Positions 22,211-29,842 are shown, counted from the first letter of the stretch. The stretch: DNA of 41,620 nt from an uncultured Faecalibacterium sp. (GCA_900551435.1 URVW01000011.1:1-41620), one strand, 5' to 3'. Notes: generated from the letters alone by a model not told the origin. Made by a program: numbers and translations.

Positions 22211-23098
22211 TTATCCGACCAGCGCAACGACGATCTGGATGCCGACGCCCACAGCGGCTCCGGCGGCCCACGTCAGGCCGGTGATGAAGAGGTTCTGCTT
22301 CCACGAGGGATTGGCGCGCCAGAGCACGGCCAAGCCCACGCCCGCACCGGTGCACAGGCCCGCTACCAAGCTGGAAAAGCGGAGTGCGCCTTCGACATAG
22401 AGCTGGGTCAGCAGGACGCTGGCAGCACAGTTGGGGATCAGGCCCACCAGCGCGGAGAACACCGGCTGGAAAAAGCCCATGCGGCCCAGAAAATCGGCGA
22501 AAACATCCTCGCCTACGCCCTCAACGATCAGGCCGAACAGCAAACTGAACCCGAAGATGAATACAAAGATCTCCAGCGTGTGGCGGAGCGCCGCCTGCCA
22601 GATGGGGCGCTCGTGGCCCTCTTCGTCGTCGTGCGTCTCGTGGCAGTCGATCTCGTCCGCGCTACCGGTATAGCCGCCGCGCAGAGACTGGGGCAGGACG
22701 CCCCGCAGGACGAAATCCAGCACCAGACCCACCGCAATGGCATACAGCACTTTGATGACCATGAGCAAAGCCAGCTTATCCCAGTAGGCGGGCATCGAGA
22801 CGAGCAGCGGAATGGCTTCATCGCTGGTGGCAAGGAACACCGCCATCAGCGTTCCCAGCGAGATGACGCGGGACGCATAAAAGTTCGATGCAATGGCAGA
22901 AAATCCACACTGGGGCACACAGCCCAGCACCGCGCCGGGGATCGCGCCCCAGCGGCCGCTGCCTTCCAGCACCGCTTCGATCTTCTCGCCGTGGCGGTGC
23001 TCGACGTATTCGATGAACAGATAGGCTAAAAACAGAAAGGGCAGCATCTTGGCGGTATCCACCAAGCTCTCGCCCAGAACATCCAGAAACAGTTCCAT
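22211..23098 (-). CDS. putative metal transporter / permease (putative manganese transporter type)
   Basis: A 295-residue polytopic membrane protein with about eight hydrophobic segments and a His/Asp/Glu-rich cytoplasmic loop near residues 150-172 (DEIDCHETHDDEEGHE). The repeated motif VPQCGFSAIASNFYASRVISLGTL and IPNCAASVLLTQLYVEGAL shows an internal two-fold repeat (P-Q/N-C plus small residues). This matches the group annotated as putative manganese transporters or ArsP-like permeases. The two cysteine motifs and the acidic-His loop fit a soft-metal or divalent-metal substrate, but the ion is not known. The ATG at 23098 has an AAGGAG site. The promoter is embedded in TTGCAA repeats. Confidence 0.7.
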   Translation of the reverse strand: MELFLDVLGESLVDTAKMLPFLFLAYLFIEYVEHRHGEKIEAVLEGSGRWGAIPGAVLGCVPQCGFSAIASNFYASRVISLGTLMAVFLATSDEAIPLLVSMPAYWDKLALLMVIKVLYAIAVGLVLDFVLRGVLPQSLRGGYTGSADEIDCHETHDDEEGHERPIWQAALRHTLEIFVFIFGFSLLFGLIVEGVGEDVFADFLGRMGFFQPVFSALVGLIPNCAASVLLTQLYVEGALRFSSLVAGLCTGAGVGLAVLWRANPSWKQNLFITGLTWAAGAAVGVGIQIVVALVG

Positions 23099-23142
23099 GA
23101 CAGGGTTCTCCTTGCACCGGAAAGGCGCTTCAGTTTTGTAAA

Positions 23143-23227
23143 TTGCAAATTGATTGCATTTTCGTGCAAGGGAGATTATACACGCTTTCGGGGCAAATTG
23201 CAAGGGGAATTTGCAAAAAGATTGCAA
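23143..23227. promoter_or_regulatory. cluster of phased TTGCAA sites around the permease promoter
   Basis: Perfect TTGCAA palindromes occur at 23143, 23198, 23211 and 23222, with near copies TTGCAT at 23154 and GTGCAA at 23164. Most intervals are 10-13 bases or about three turns (34). The promoter on the minus strand uses one of them as -35 (TTGCAA 23198-23203), with a 17-base spacer and perfect -10 TATAAT (23175-23180). This suggests several regulator molecules bound on one helix face. Confidence 0.6.
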
Positions 23228-23306
23228 TTTTATTGAAAATGGGAATTTTCCCTCTTCTTTCGTGAAAAATCGTTCGATGGGCATTGTCTCAGAGCTTTTT
23301 TCAGAA

Positions 23307-23336
23307 AGGAAAAGCTCCCCCTTTCGGGAGAGCTTT
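23307..23336 (-). terminator. terminator after the tcdA gene
   Basis: AAAGCTC (23311-23317) pairs with GAGCTTT (23330-23336), with CCC/GGG inside and a GAAA loop on the minus strand. The U-tail is short (TTTTCC), so efficiency may be moderate. Confidence 0.6.
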
Positions 23337-23364
23337 CAAGCATTTTTTCGAGATGGAGCGGGGC

Positions 23365-24135
23365 TTAACCCTTCATCGGCACAAAGCCCACAAGATCCTT
23401 GACGACCTCGCCGCCAATGATAAGGCCCGCCACCGACGGCACAAAGGCGTTGGAGCCGGGGACCGAGCGGCGGATGGTGCACTTGCGCTGCGTGCCCGGG
23501 GGGCAGACGCAGTGATATTTGCAGCTGATGGAATCATCCTCGATGGGCGTCATGGCGGGCTCCTTGGAGTAGACGACCTTGAGGTGCTTGATCTTCCGCT
23601 TGCGGCACTCAGTGCGCATGACCTTCGCCAGCGGGCAGACCGACGTTTTGTAGATGTCCGTCACCTCGAAGCGGGTGGGGTCCATCTTGTTGCCCGCGCC
23701 CATGGCGCAGATGATGGGGATCCCGGCCTCCTTGGCCTTGACCACCAGCGCGATCTTGCCTGTGACGGTATCGATGGCATCCACCACATAATCATACTGG
23801 GTAAAATCGAACTGATCCTGCGTTTCCGGGGTGAAGAAGGTCTTATAAGTGGTGACCTTGATGTTGGGGTCGATCTCGTGGATGCGCTGTTCGGCCACAT
23901 CCACCTTATACTGGCCCACGGTCTTGCGGGTAGCCACGATCTGGCGGTTCAGGTTGGTCAGACAAATTTTATCGTCGTCGATGAGGTCCAGCGCTCCCAC
24001 GCCGCTGCGGGCCAGCGCTTCGACGGTATAGCCGCCCACGCCGCCAATGCCAAAAACTGCCACACGGGAATTGTGCAGCTTTTCCATCGCTTCCTTGCCC
24101 AGCAGCAGCTGGGTACGGGAATATTGATCCTGCAT
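23365..24135 (-). CDS. tcdA: tRNA threonylcarbamoyladenosine dehydratase (ThiF/HesA family)
   Basis: A 256-residue E1-like adenylating enzyme. The nucleotide-binding motif GIGGVGGY starts at residue 29, followed by DDDKICLTNLNRQ, and YDYVVDAIDTVTGK. The whole layout, including SRTQLLLGKEAMEKL at the N-terminus and MGAGNKMDPTRFEVTDI, matches TcdA (CsdL), which cyclises t6A to ct6A in tRNA. The tsaE/tsaB genes for t6A lie 9 kb away in the same window. Four cysteines near 198-212 (CKYHCVCPPGTQRKC) look like a metal site or redox pair and are worth noting. The ATG at 24135 has a GGAGAG site. It follows mnmA by 69 bases. Confidence 0.9.
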   Translation of the reverse strand: MQDQYSRTQLLLGKEAMEKLHNSRVAVFGIGGVGGYTVEALARSGVGALDLIDDDKICLTNLNRQIVATRKTVGQYKVDVAEQRIHEIDPNIKVTTYKTFFTPETQDQFDFTQYDYVVDAIDTVTGKIALVVKAKEAGIPIICAMGAGNKMDPTRFEVTDIYKTSVCPLAKVMRTECRKRKIKHLKVVYSKEPAMTPIEDDSISCKYHCVCPPGTQRKCTIRRSVPGSNAFVPSVAGLIIGGEVVKDLVGFVPMKG

Positions 24136-24204
24136 AGTTACTCTCCAATTCATCTCTCTGCACCTGACGGTTCACTTGCTCGGTGCAGCTGTTTCTGTTT
24201 TCCT

Positions 24205-25314
24205 TTATTCTTTTTCCACCGCCACGATGGTCCCGCCGCCCAAAACGACATCGTCCTGATACAGCACGACGGCCTGTCCGGGCGTGGGGGCACGCTGGGG
24301 CTGGTCAAATTCCAGACGGAAGCCATCCTCTCCCGCCGGGTAGACGGTGGCGGGCTGTTCGACCTGATGATACCGCGTCCGGGCCGTGACCCGCAGCGGC
24401 TGGGTCAGTTCGGGAATGGCGATCCAGTTGACCTCATTTGCATAGACGATGCGGTCAAACAGGCTCGATTCCGGGCCGACTGTGACCGTATTTTCCTGCA
24501 TATTTTTGGCACAGACATAGACCGGCGCACCCATGGCAAGGCCAAGGCCCTTCCGCTGGCCGATGGTGTACCGGACCGCGCCGCGGTGGGTCCCCACTTT
24601 GCGGCCGCTCTCGTCGAGGAAGTCTCCGTCCGGGTAATGCTTGCCCGTGAAGTCCTCCATGAACTTCTCATAGTCGCCGTCCGGCACGAAACAAATGTCC
24701 TGGCTGTCATGCTTGCGGGCATTGACGAAATGCTGCTGTTCAGCGATCGCGCGCACCTCGGATTTGTGCAGCGCGCCCAGCGGCAGACGCACATGGGCCA
24801 GCTGCTCCTGCGTCAGATTGTAAAGGACATAGCTTTGATCTTTTCCTTCGTCCAAGCCCTTTTTCAAAAGCCAGCGGCCGGTGGCCTCGTCCTGCTCGAT
24901 GCGGGCATAGTGGCCCGTGACCACATACTCCATCCCGTGCGCCTTGGCCCACGAGAGAAGATGATCGAATTTCATATATTTGTTGCAGTCGATGCAGGGG
25001 TTGGGCGTACCGCCCGCTTCATAGACCCGGATGAATTTTTCGATGATCTTTTCCCGGAAACCGGCAGTGAAATCCAGCACCTCATAGGGGATATCCATCG
25101 CGAACGCTACCTCGGCGGCGTCCTCGATGTCCCGCTCCGAGCAGCAGGTGTGGAATCCCGACTGGCCCAGCGTTTCGTTGCGGGTGAGCCGCATGGTGAT
25201 GCCGGTGCAGTCGTAGCCGTCCTCCTGCATCAGCCATGCCGCCACCGAACTGTCCACGCCGCCGCTCATCGCGATCAGCGCCCCGGGGCGCGTTGCATTC
25301 TGTGTATCTGTCAT
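24205..25314 (-). CDS. mnmA: tRNA-specific 2-thiouridylase MnmA
   Basis: A 369-residue ATP-dependent enzyme that makes 2-thiouridine at position 34 of Lys, Glu and Gln tRNAs. The PP-loop is SGGVDSS at 17-23; catalytic cysteines are Cys107 in GGTPNPCIDC and Cys208 in SQDICFVPDGDY. Further hallmarks are TGHYARI, KDQSYVLYNL, GTHRGAVRYTIGQRKGLG and the C-terminal beta-barrel. The ATG at 25314 has a GAGGA site and is preferred to the two upstream in-frame starts. A promoter (25354-25382) overlaps the end of cca. Sulfur donor genes are not in the window. Confidence 0.96.
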   Translation of the reverse strand: MTDTQNATRPGALIAMSGGVDSSVAAWLMQEDGYDCTGITMRLTRNETLGQSGFHTCCSERDIEDAAEVAFAMDIPYEVLDFTAGFREKIIEKFIRVYEAGGTPNPCIDCNKYMKFDHLLSWAKAHGMEYVVTGHYARIEQDEATGRWLLKKGLDEGKDQSYVLYNLTQEQLAHVRLPLGALHKSEVRAIAEQQHFVNARKHDSQDICFVPDGDYEKFMEDFTGKHYPDGDFLDESGRKVGTHRGAVRYTIGQRKGLGLAMGAPVYVCAKNMQENTVTVGPESSLFDRIVYANEVNWIAIPELTQPLRVTARTRYHQVEQPATVYPAGEDGFRLEFDQPQRAPTPGQAVVLYQDDVVLGGGTIVAVEKE

Positions 25315-25353
25315 TTCGTTCCTCATGTTATAACATACCAAAACAGTAGATAT

Positions 25354-25382
25354 ATACTACCGCACGTTCTTTCTCTTGTCAA
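25354..25382 (-). promoter_or_regulatory. promoter of mnmA
   Basis: Minus strand: -35 TTGACA (25377-25382), overlapping the cca stop codon, 17-base spacer, -10 TAGTAT (25354-25359). Confidence 0.55.
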
Positions 25383-26821
25383 GACGCAGAAAATTCCGCC
25401 GCCGCATGCAGCAGGGCGTTTTTCTCGTTGGGGGTCTGCCCGGTGAGGACCTGTTCCAGCAGCGCTTCCAGCACACGGCGCAGTCCCGGCCCGGGCTGGA
25501 TGCCCGCCGCCATCAGGTCGCGGCCATTGACGGCCAGCTGGGATACCCGGCAGCAGACGCCGTCTGCGTCCAGCTGACGGGCCAGCGCAGCCTGTGCTGC
25601 AAAGTCTGCCGCCCGTTCCGGGCAGAGTGCGCCGCACAGGGCGTTCAACTGCTCTACTATTTCCAAACCGTATCGGCCCAGCAGACGTTTCGTGTCAAGT
25701 TCTATGCCGCTTTTACCGGGAGAGTCCGGAGCTTCTTTCTCGGACACGAAAACGGGTTGCGGCTCCCAGCGGATGCTTTGGCCCGAAATCGGGCCTTGCA
25801 TCCCGCTGGCCGCTGCCCCAACAGCAACTCCCTGCTCCCGCCGCTGGCGGCGGTCGTTGCCGTTGCAGTCCATTCCATTGCCCGCCCTATTGCCTTCGGC
25901 AACAGGGTCCCACCCTCCGGACGGTCCTCGAAAGAACTCCGGACTCTCCCTCACCAGCGTCGTCACCGTATTCATCAGCGCATTCGAACATTTCAGGCGT
26001 TTCAGCGCCGTTTTTGCGCCATCCTCGCCCAGCGGCAAAAGCAGCGCCGCCAGCCGGGTTGGCATAGCATCTGTGCCCGGTTCCAGCCGGTCGATGACGT
26101 CCCGCAGTTCCGGAAGTGTCTGCTTGTCCAGTTCCGGGATGACCACCGCCAGAATGTCCGCTTCCAGATAAGCCCCGGGCTTCGGGGCCGCCAACAGACG
26201 GGTCAATTCTTCCGCGATGCGTTCGGCGGACACGCAGTCCAGATGGCGGCAGAGATTTTTTGCAGCCTGACCGGTCGCCGGTTCCACCGCGAACCCGAAC
26301 CGCGCCGCGAACCGATAGAGCCGCAGGATGCGCAGAGCATCTTCTTCAAAGCGGCGTTCCGGCTCGCCCACGGCCCGGACGATCTTTTTTGCAAGGTCGT
26401 CCCGCCCGCCAAAGGGGTCGATCAGCCCTTCCTCGGCGCTGTAGGCCATCGCATTGATGGTGAAATCCCGCCGTGCAAGGTCCTCTTTCACATCGGGCAC
26501 GAACTCCACATGGTCCGGATGCCGCCCGTCAGAATAGGTCCCTTCGGTGCGGAACGTCGTTGTTTCGTACAATTTCCCCTTCCACTTCACGGTGATGGTC
26601 CCGTGCTGCAAGCCGGTCGGGATGCATTGCTTTTCCCCGAACAGCGCCAGCGTCTCTTCGGGCGTCGCACTGGTGCAGAGGTCCCAGTCGTGCGGCGAAA
26701 GCCCCAGCAGACTGTCGCGGACGCACCCGCCCACCGCATAGGCTGCATAGCCCGCCTGATGCAGACGGTCCAGCAGCGCGGCCGCGCCGGGGTCCAGTGC
26801 GATCTGAATTTCTGATGTCAT
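25379..26821 (-). CDS. cca: CCA tRNA nucleotidyltransferase with an in-frame palindromic insertion
   Basis: A 480-residue class II nucleotidyltransferase that adds or repairs the CCA end of tRNAs. N-terminal motifs are intact: AVGGCVRDSLLG (29-40), HDWDLCTSA with the metal-binding aspartates, RRDFTINAMAY, and the template motif EDALRILRLYRFAARF. Residues about 292-369 are unlike the family: Gly/Arg/Gln-rich, no predicted core fold, encoded by a 233-bp element with terminal inverted repeats. Without it the protein would be about 402 residues, the normal length, and the flanks read straight on (TTLVRESP to LLGRYGLEIVEQLNALCG). The insertion lies in the C-terminal tRNA-body region, not in the active site, so the enzyme is probably active. 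It overlaps rnz by four bases. Confidence 0.93.
   Translation of the reverse strand: MTSEIQIALDPGAAALLDRLHQAGYAAYAVGGCVRDSLLGLSPHDWDLCTSATPEETLALFGEKQCIPTGLQHGTITVKWKGKLYETTTFRTEGTYSDGRHPDHVEFVPDVKEDLARRDFTINAMAYSAEEGLIDPFGGRDDLAKKIVRAVGEPERRFEEDALRILRLYRFAARFGFAVEPATGQAAKNLCRHLDCVSAERIAEELTRLLAAPKPGAYLEADILAVVIPELDKQTLPELRDVIDRLEPGTDAMPTRLAALLLPLGEDGAKTALKRLKCSNALMNTVTTLVRESPEFFRGPSGGWDPVAEGNRAGNGMDCNGNDRRQRREQGVAVGAAASGMQGPISGQSIRWEPQPVFVSEKEAPDSPGKSGIELDTKRLLGRYGLEIVEQLNALCGALCPERAADFAAQAALARQLDADGVCCRVSQLAVNGRDLMAAGIQPGPGLRRVLEALLEQVLTGQTPNEKNALLHAAAEFSAS
25718..25950 (-). mobile_element. 233-bp palindromic repeat element inside cca, open in frame
   Basis: Terminal inverted repeats: GGGAGAGTCCGGAG (25718-25731) against its exact inverse at 25937-25950, extended by TTCTTTC/GAAAGAA. 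Inside, on the minus strand, are at least three strong hairpins: CCCTGTTGCC/GGCAATAGGG with a GAA loop; CCAGCGG...GATGC/GCATCCGCTGG enclosing GGCCCGA/TCGGGCC; and a CCGCC/GGCGG stem. No transposase is encoded, so it resembles a MITE or a protein-coding palindromic element of the Rickettsia RPE type. A shorter relative lies at 1-100. I could not identify a clear target-site duplication. Confidence 0.7.
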
Positions 26822-27756
26822 TGCGTTTCCTCGTTGTATTGCAAAATAAGCTGTTTGCCGTCAAATCCGCACTCCACCGCCGGGAACATCTCTGCCGCCG
26901 CAGGACGGGCGGCTTCCGGGTCGGTGATCATCGGCGAATAGTGCACCAGCCACAGCCGCCGTGCCCCGGCCCGTGCGGCCAGTTCGGCGTCCTGCCGGAA
27001 GGTGCTGTGGCCATATTGTTTGGCCTGTGCGGCCTGTTCTTCGTCCGGATAGGTGGCGTCGCAGAGAAGGAGGTCGGTGTCCTGTGCGGCCTGTTCCAGT
27101 GCGGCGCAGGGGGCTGTATCGCCCGAAAAGACCACGCTCAGTCCCCGGCGCGGCGGGCCGAGCACCTGTGCCGGTTCAATGGTCGTTCCATCGTCCAGAA
27201 CGACCGGTTCTCCGTGCTGTAAGAGCTTCCATTTCTGCACCGGGACCCCCAGCGCCTTGGCCTTTTGCGGCTCGAACCGGCCCGCGCGGGGCAGCTCGAT
27301 CCGGTAGCCCCGGCTGGGCACGCGGTGCTTCGTTTTGAAGGGCAGGAGCCTTGCGCCCGCGGGCCAGCCGAAGGTTTTTTCCAGCGATACTGCGTCCGTT
27401 CCCAGCGGGACCGCCGTGATAGAATAAGGCAGCGGCCCGGCCAGCGCACGCACGGCCGCCCACACCGGCTCCATCCCCTCGGCGGGGCCGTAGATCGTCA
27501 GCGGACGCACCCGCCCCTGACAGCCCAGCGTCTGCAGCAATCCGGGCAGCCCGAAAATATGGTCGCCGTGGTAGTGGGTCAGGCAGATGGCGTCCAGCTT
27601 CATCAGGTTGACGCCCGCGCGGCGGGCCGCCGCCTGTGTGCCCTCGCCGCAGTCGAACAGCAGACTGTGCCCGCAGCATTCGGCCACCGCCGCCGTCAGG
27701 GCGCGGTCCGGCAGGGGCATGGTCGCCGCCGTGCCAATCAGTGTCATGGTCAGCAT
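26818..27756 (-). CDS. rnz: ribonuclease Z
   Basis: A 312-residue metallo-beta-lactamase-fold endonuclease that trims the 3' end of pre-tRNAs lacking an encoded CCA. The zinc motif is LTHYHGDHIFGLPGLL with HYHGDH at 61-66; DCGEGTQ, SGDTAPC and DATYPDEEQAAQAKQYGHST follow. Length is normal. The ATG at 27756 has a TGGAGG site. The stop overlaps the cca start (ATGA), pairing 3'-end cleavage directly with CCA addition. Confidence 0.94.
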   Translation of the reverse strand: MLTMTLIGTAATMPLPDRALTAAVAECCGHSLLFDCGEGTQAAARRAGVNLMKLDAICLTHYHGDHIFGLPGLLQTLGCQGRVRPLTIYGPAEGMEPVWAAVRALAGPLPYSITAVPLGTDAVSLEKTFGWPAGARLLPFKTKHRVPSRGYRIELPRAGRFEPQKAKALGVPVQKWKLLQHGEPVVLDDGTTIEPAQVLGPPRRGLSVVFSGDTAPCAALEQAAQDTDLLLCDATYPDEEQAAQAKQYGHSTFRQDAELAARAGARRLWLVHYSPMITDPEAARPAAAEMFPAVECGFDGKQLILQYNEETQ

Positions 27757-27783
27757 AGTGTATTCCTCCATTGATTCGGTCCT

Positions 27784-27812
27784 AGTGTACCACACTTCGC
27801 CCCCGCGCACAA
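27784..27812 (-). promoter_or_regulatory. promoter of rnz-cca
   Basis: Minus strand: -35 TTGTGC (27807-27812), 17-base spacer, -10 TACACT (27784-27789). Confidence 0.5.
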
Positions 27813-27870
27813 TCAGCTGTGGGTCTGCATAGGCTGGGCAGAGATGATTTTTCCGAAAGGAGGGTGCTGT

Positions 27871-28029
27871 ATGCGGCGCAAACCAAGTTCCCGTTCCCAT
27901 ATCCCCCGTCTGGTGGTGCTGTTGCTGCTGTTCGCGCTGGTCCTTGCGGTGGCGGGCGGGCTGTTCAGCTGTGCGTTCCAGCCGGTCCTGTCCACCCGGG
28001 GGACCATGATCTTCCTGCCGGGGGTCTGA
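27871..28029 (+). CDS. 52-residue single-pass membrane protein
   Basis: The ATG has an excellent AAAGGAGGG ribosome site. The product has a basic N-terminus (MRRKPSSRSHIPR), one hydrophobic segment at about 14-34 (LVVLLLLFALVLAVAGGLF), a cysteine at 36 and a short polar end (STRGTMIFLPGV). It could be a small membrane regulator or a lipoprotein-like peptide; the cysteine lacks a proper lipobox. It is divergent from rnz and stands directly upstream of the T-box region. I do not recognise the family. Confidence 0.6.
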   Translation: MRRKPSSRSHIPRLVVLLLLFALVLAVAGGLFSCAFQPVLSTRGTMIFLPGV

Positions 28030-28060
28030 AATATTTTTCGTGAAATTTCAGATTCTCCTC

Positions 28061-28089
28061 TTGACTTCAGGACAGTGGCGTGATAAAAT
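28061..28089 (+). promoter_or_regulatory. promoter of the T-box/trpB2 unit
   Basis: -35 TTGACT (28061-28066), 17-base spacer, -10 TAAAAT (28084-28089), predicted start near 28096. Confidence 0.85.
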
Positions 28090-28095
28090 CCAGCC

Positions 28096-28395
28096 AAACC
28101 AGCGAGAAAGCATAAGTACCACCGCAAATCTCCTGCTTTTCCAGAGAGTGTCGAGTTTGCTGAGATCGACGCAAGGCAGCTGCCGGTGGGAATGGGCTTT
28201 TGAGGGCAAACCGAACCGTCTTGGACGCAGTAGGGGCGACGGAGAGCGTCTTCGTTAACAAAGCCGGTATGTGTTGGCATATCACGAGAGGGCAGGGTCG
28301 TTCCTGCCAAGATTGGGTGGCACCGCAGGAGTGTATGTTTCCGCTCTTGTCCCAATGCACGAACGTGTTTTGGGACAAGAGCGTTTTTGTTTTCT
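28096..28395 (+). ncRNA. T-box riboswitch, tryptophan specifier likely
   Basis: Leader of about 300 bases. Recognisable parts are the AGTA of the stem I GA motif (28115-28118), AGAGAG of the distal loop (28143-28148), GGAATGGGC with TGG at 28193-28195 as the probable specifier (a purine follows, as usual), and the conserved T-box GGGTGGCACCGCAGG (28315-28329). An intrinsic terminator follows. Uncharged tRNA-Trp should stabilise the antiterminator and allow expression of the downstream trpB-type gene. The codon assignment rests on position and on the gene served; ATG or GGG in shifted register is less likely. Confidence 0.88.
28343..28388 (+). terminator. regulated terminator of the T-box
   Basis: GCTCTTGTCCCAA (28343-28355) and TTGGGACAAGAGC (28370-28382), 13 bp perfect, then TTTTT (28384-28388). 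The T-box sequence just upstream competes for the 5' arm region. Confidence 0.92.
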
Positions 28396-28439
28396 TGTCC
28401 CGCAGCAAAGGGCCGTCTGGCCCGGAAAGGACAAGCATC

Positions 28440-29828
28440 ATGAAGACCGAACCGAACATCCCGTACAAGATCTACCTCGAAGAATCGGAGCTGCCCACCG
28501 CATGGTACAATGTGCGGGCCGACATGAAGAACAAGCCCGCCCCGCTGCTGAACCCCGGCACGCTTCAGCCCATGACGGCCAAAGAGCTGGACGGCGTGTT
28601 CTGCGACGAACTGGTCCAGCAGGAACTGGACGACACCACCGCCTATATCCCCATCCCCGATGAGATCCGCGAATACTACCGGATGTATCGTCCCAGCCCC
28701 CTGTGCCGTGCCTATCGGCTGGAAGAAGCGCTGGGCACGCCCGCTAAAATTTACTACAAGTTCGAGGGCAACAACACCAGCGGCAGCCACAAGCTGAACA
28801 GCGCTATCGCACAGGCTTACTACGCCAAGAAGCAGGGCCTGAAGGGCGTGACCACCGAGACCGGCGCCGGCCAGTGGGGCACGGCGCTCTCGATGGCGTG
28901 CAGCTACTTCGGGCTGGACTGCAAGGTGTACATGGTCAAGGTCAGCTACGAGCAGAAGCCGTTCCGCCGGGAAGTCATGCGCACCTACGGCGCATCCGTC
29001 ACGCCCAGCCCCAGCATGACCACCAACGTAGGCCGCAAGATCCTGGCCGAGCATCCGGACACCACCGGCAGTCTGGGCTGCGCCATCAGCGAAGCCGTTG
29101 AGGTCGCCACCTCGACCCCCGGTTACCGCTATGTGCTGGGCAGCGTGCTGAATCAGGTCCTGCTGCACCAGAGCGTCATCGGCCTTGAGACACAGGCCGC
29201 GCTGAAAAAGATCGGCGTCAAGCCCGACATCATCATCGGCTGTGCGGGCGGCGGCAGCAACTTGGGCGGACTCATCAGCCCGTTCATGGGCGAAAAGCTG
29301 CGCGGCGAGGCCGACTACCGCTTCATTGCGGTCGAACCCGCCAGCTGCCCCAGCTTCACCCGCGGCAAGTTCGTCTACGACTTCTGCGATACCGGCATGG
29401 TCTGCCCGCTGGCTAAGATGTACACCCTCGGCTCCGGCTTCATCCCCAGCCCCAACCACGCGGGCGGTCTGCGCTACCACGGCATGAGCAGCATCCTGAG
29501 CCAGCTGTACCACGACGGCCTGATGGAAGCCACCAGCGTCGAGCAGACCTCGGTGTTCGAGGCTGCTGAGCAGTTTGCCCGCATCGAGGGCATCCTGCCC
29601 GCACCCGAGAGCAGCCACGCCATCCGGGTGGCCATCGACGAAGCGCTCAAGTGCAAGGAGACCGGCGAGGAAAAGACCATCGTGTTCGGCCTGACCGGAA
29701 CCGGCTACTTCGACATGGTGGCCTACGAGAAGTTCCACGACGGCAAGATGACCGACTACATCCCTACCGACGCCGACCTGCAGAAGGGCTTTGACGGCAT
29801 CCCCCAGTTCCCCGGCAACGAAATCTAA
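28440..29828 (+). CDS. trpB: TrpB2-type tryptophan synthase beta chain
   Basis: A 462-residue PLP enzyme of the long TrpB2 (TrpB-like) branch that condenses indole and serine to tryptophan. The N-terminal extension (about 60 residues, YNVRADM..PLLNPGTLQPMT) is typical of TrpB2, and RPSPLCRAYRLEE marks substrate binding. The PLP lysine is Lys118 in NNTSGSHKLNSA, and the phosphate loop is CAGGGSNLGG. TrpB2 lacks the contacts for a stable TrpA complex; accordingly no trpA or other trp gene is near. The start follows the T-box terminator with an AAAGG site. Most likely it salvages free indole in a gut setting, under control of tRNA-Trp charging; the indole source is inference. Confidence 0.95.
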   Translation: MKTEPNIPYKIYLEESELPTAWYNVRADMKNKPAPLLNPGTLQPMTAKELDGVFCDELVQQELDDTTAYIPIPDEIREYYRMYRPSPLCRAYRLEEALGTPAKIYYKFEGNNTSGSHKLNSAIAQAYYAKKQGLKGVTTETGAGQWGTALSMACSYFGLDCKVYMVKVSYEQKPFRREVMRTYGASVTPSPSMTTNVGRKILAEHPDTTGSLGCAISEAVEVATSTPGYRYVLGSVLNQVLLHQSVIGLETQAALKKIGVKPDIIIGCAGGGSNLGGLISPFMGEKLRGEADYRFIAVEPASCPSFTRGKFVYDFCDTGMVCPLAKMYTLGSGFIPSPNHAGGLRYHGMSSILSQLYHDGLMEATSVEQTSVFEAAEQFARIEGILPAPESSHAIRVAIDEALKCKETGEEKTIVFGLTGTGYFDMVAYEKFHDGKMTDYIPTDADLQKGFDGIPQFPGNEI

Positions 29829-29842
29829 ATACGTTTACGCAG

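Noticed and set aside
23099..23364. yybP-ykoY manganese riboswitch before the permease
   Set aside because: I looked for its conserved GGGGAGUA-type elements and paired arms and saw none; the gap is explained by the TTGCAA array and promoter.
28200..28439. trpB reading frame extended upstream through the T-box
   Set aside because: The open frame is accidental; the T-box and terminator occupy it and the ribosome site belongs to the ATG at 28440.
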